Shown here piece after piece: positions 63,949 to 64,000 of a DNA stretch of 64,000 nucleotides; within the stretch, counting starts at the first letter, position 1, and each line of letters opens with the position of its first letter. The position numbers and the translations under genes were made by a program. The notes beneath the pieces are model-generated. The model did no database searches. It was not told where the DNA came from and worked only from the letters and a program-made list of their open reading frames with translations. Origin of the DNA: Clostridiales bacterium (GTDB lineage: Bacteria; Bacillota; Clostridia; Lachnospirales; Cellulosilyticaceae); assembly GCA_019418225.1 (NCBI GenBank), contig DYCF01000022.1, forward strand, positions 4,823 to 68,822, given 5' to 3'.

Positions 63949-64000
63949 ATCGAGTAGGAGGATAACCATTAATTGATTATCCGACCTCTCACACCACCGT
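63949..64000 (-). mobile_element. 3' end of a group II intron (domains V and VI)
   Basis: Reading the minus strand from the right edge gives ACGGTGGTGTGAGAGGTCGG, the 3' strand of domain V seen in many bacterial group II introns, then domain VI GGATAATCA/TGGTTATCC and the end CCTCCTACTCGAT. The adenosine of CCTAC, seven bases from the end, would be the branch point. Most of the intron, including any reverse transcriptase, lies outside the window. The exact 3' boundary could be off by one base. Confidence 0.85.

Noticed and set aside
1..64000. CRISPR arrays, tRNA or rRNA genes, prophage
   Set aside because: No regularly spaced repeats, no cloverleaf with CCA-type ends, no rRNA motifs and no phage gene blocks were seen on reading both strands.

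Overview
The window looks like a chromosomal segment of a low-GC, anaerobic, spore-former-type Firmicute of the class Clostridia. Gene content and protein style suggest the Lachnospirales, close to Cellulosilyticum, but this is inference from sequence reading, not a database match. Supporting points are the rodA-mgsA-radical SAM cluster, the complete Rnf complex (RnfCDGEAB), a T-box-controlled tyrS, an AprAB-type sulfate assimilation operon, a secreted multidomain pectate lyase and strong AT bias. About four fifths of the genes are on the minus strand.

Layout. (1) 1-13433, minus: a cell shape and division block read as radC, mreB, mreC, mreD, mrdA (PBP2), minC, minD, minE, rodA, mgsA, ending at a hairpin terminator. 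It is followed by a small membrane protein and the paired TIGR03960/TIGR03936 radical SAM genes that run off the left edge. Upstream lies a separate maf/DUF4321 unit. (2) 13640-18661: rnfCDGEAB, the ferredoxin:NAD+ oxidoreductase ion pump, closed by a very long hairpin. (3) 18802-22765: an orphan HATPase gene, serC-serA, and argF with ArgR-like boxes. (4) 23222-30695: assorted housekeeping genes (GNAT, YARHG/SH3 protein, HAD phosphatase, pseudouridine synthase, rRNA m5C methyltransferase, phosphoesterase, radical SAM, M14 peptidase). (5) 30878-33166: two small plus-strand genes, then a decayed IS3-family element that has replaced the end of a glycogen debranching enzyme gene. (6) 35142-47242: debranching enzyme, T-box plus tyrS, CvfB, a GGDEF-EAL protein, UPF0178, a PTS IIC-like transporter with serine dehydratase sdaAB/sdaAA, a cation diffusion facilitator pseudogene behind a NiCo (czcD) riboswitch, a divergent cis-prenyltransferase, and a secreted pectate lyase. 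(7) 47388-52819: a glucose-family PTS IICBA with a cre-like site, a CLC-F type fluoride exporter, a cation:proton antiporter behind a riboswitch-like leader with a terminator, and an overlooked 53-residue membrane protein. (8) 52935-63015: a sulfate assimilation operon on one strand, sbp-cysT-cysW-cysA-aprA-aprB-cysD-cysN-sir. (9) 63294-64000: a macro-domain protein, then the 3' end (domains V and VI) of a group II intron at the right edge.

How it fits together: sulfate is imported (Sbp/CysTWA), activated to APS (CysDN), reduced directly by an AprAB-type enzyme, and taken to sulfide by a siroheme sulfite reductase; no PAPS branch (CysC/CysH) is present here. SerC/SerA make serine and SdaAA/SdaAB deaminate it to pyruvate. 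Rnf couples reduced ferredoxin to NAD+ and an ion gradient, which antiporters and transporters can spend. Mre, Rod, PBP2 and Min proteins set rod shape and division site. The best leads for something unusual are RNA elements (the antiporter leader, the orphaned NiCo riboswitch, an unassigned junction-like RNA at 36893-36999), a methylglyoxal synthase homologue lacking its catalytic aspartate, and a PBP2 with two large insertions.
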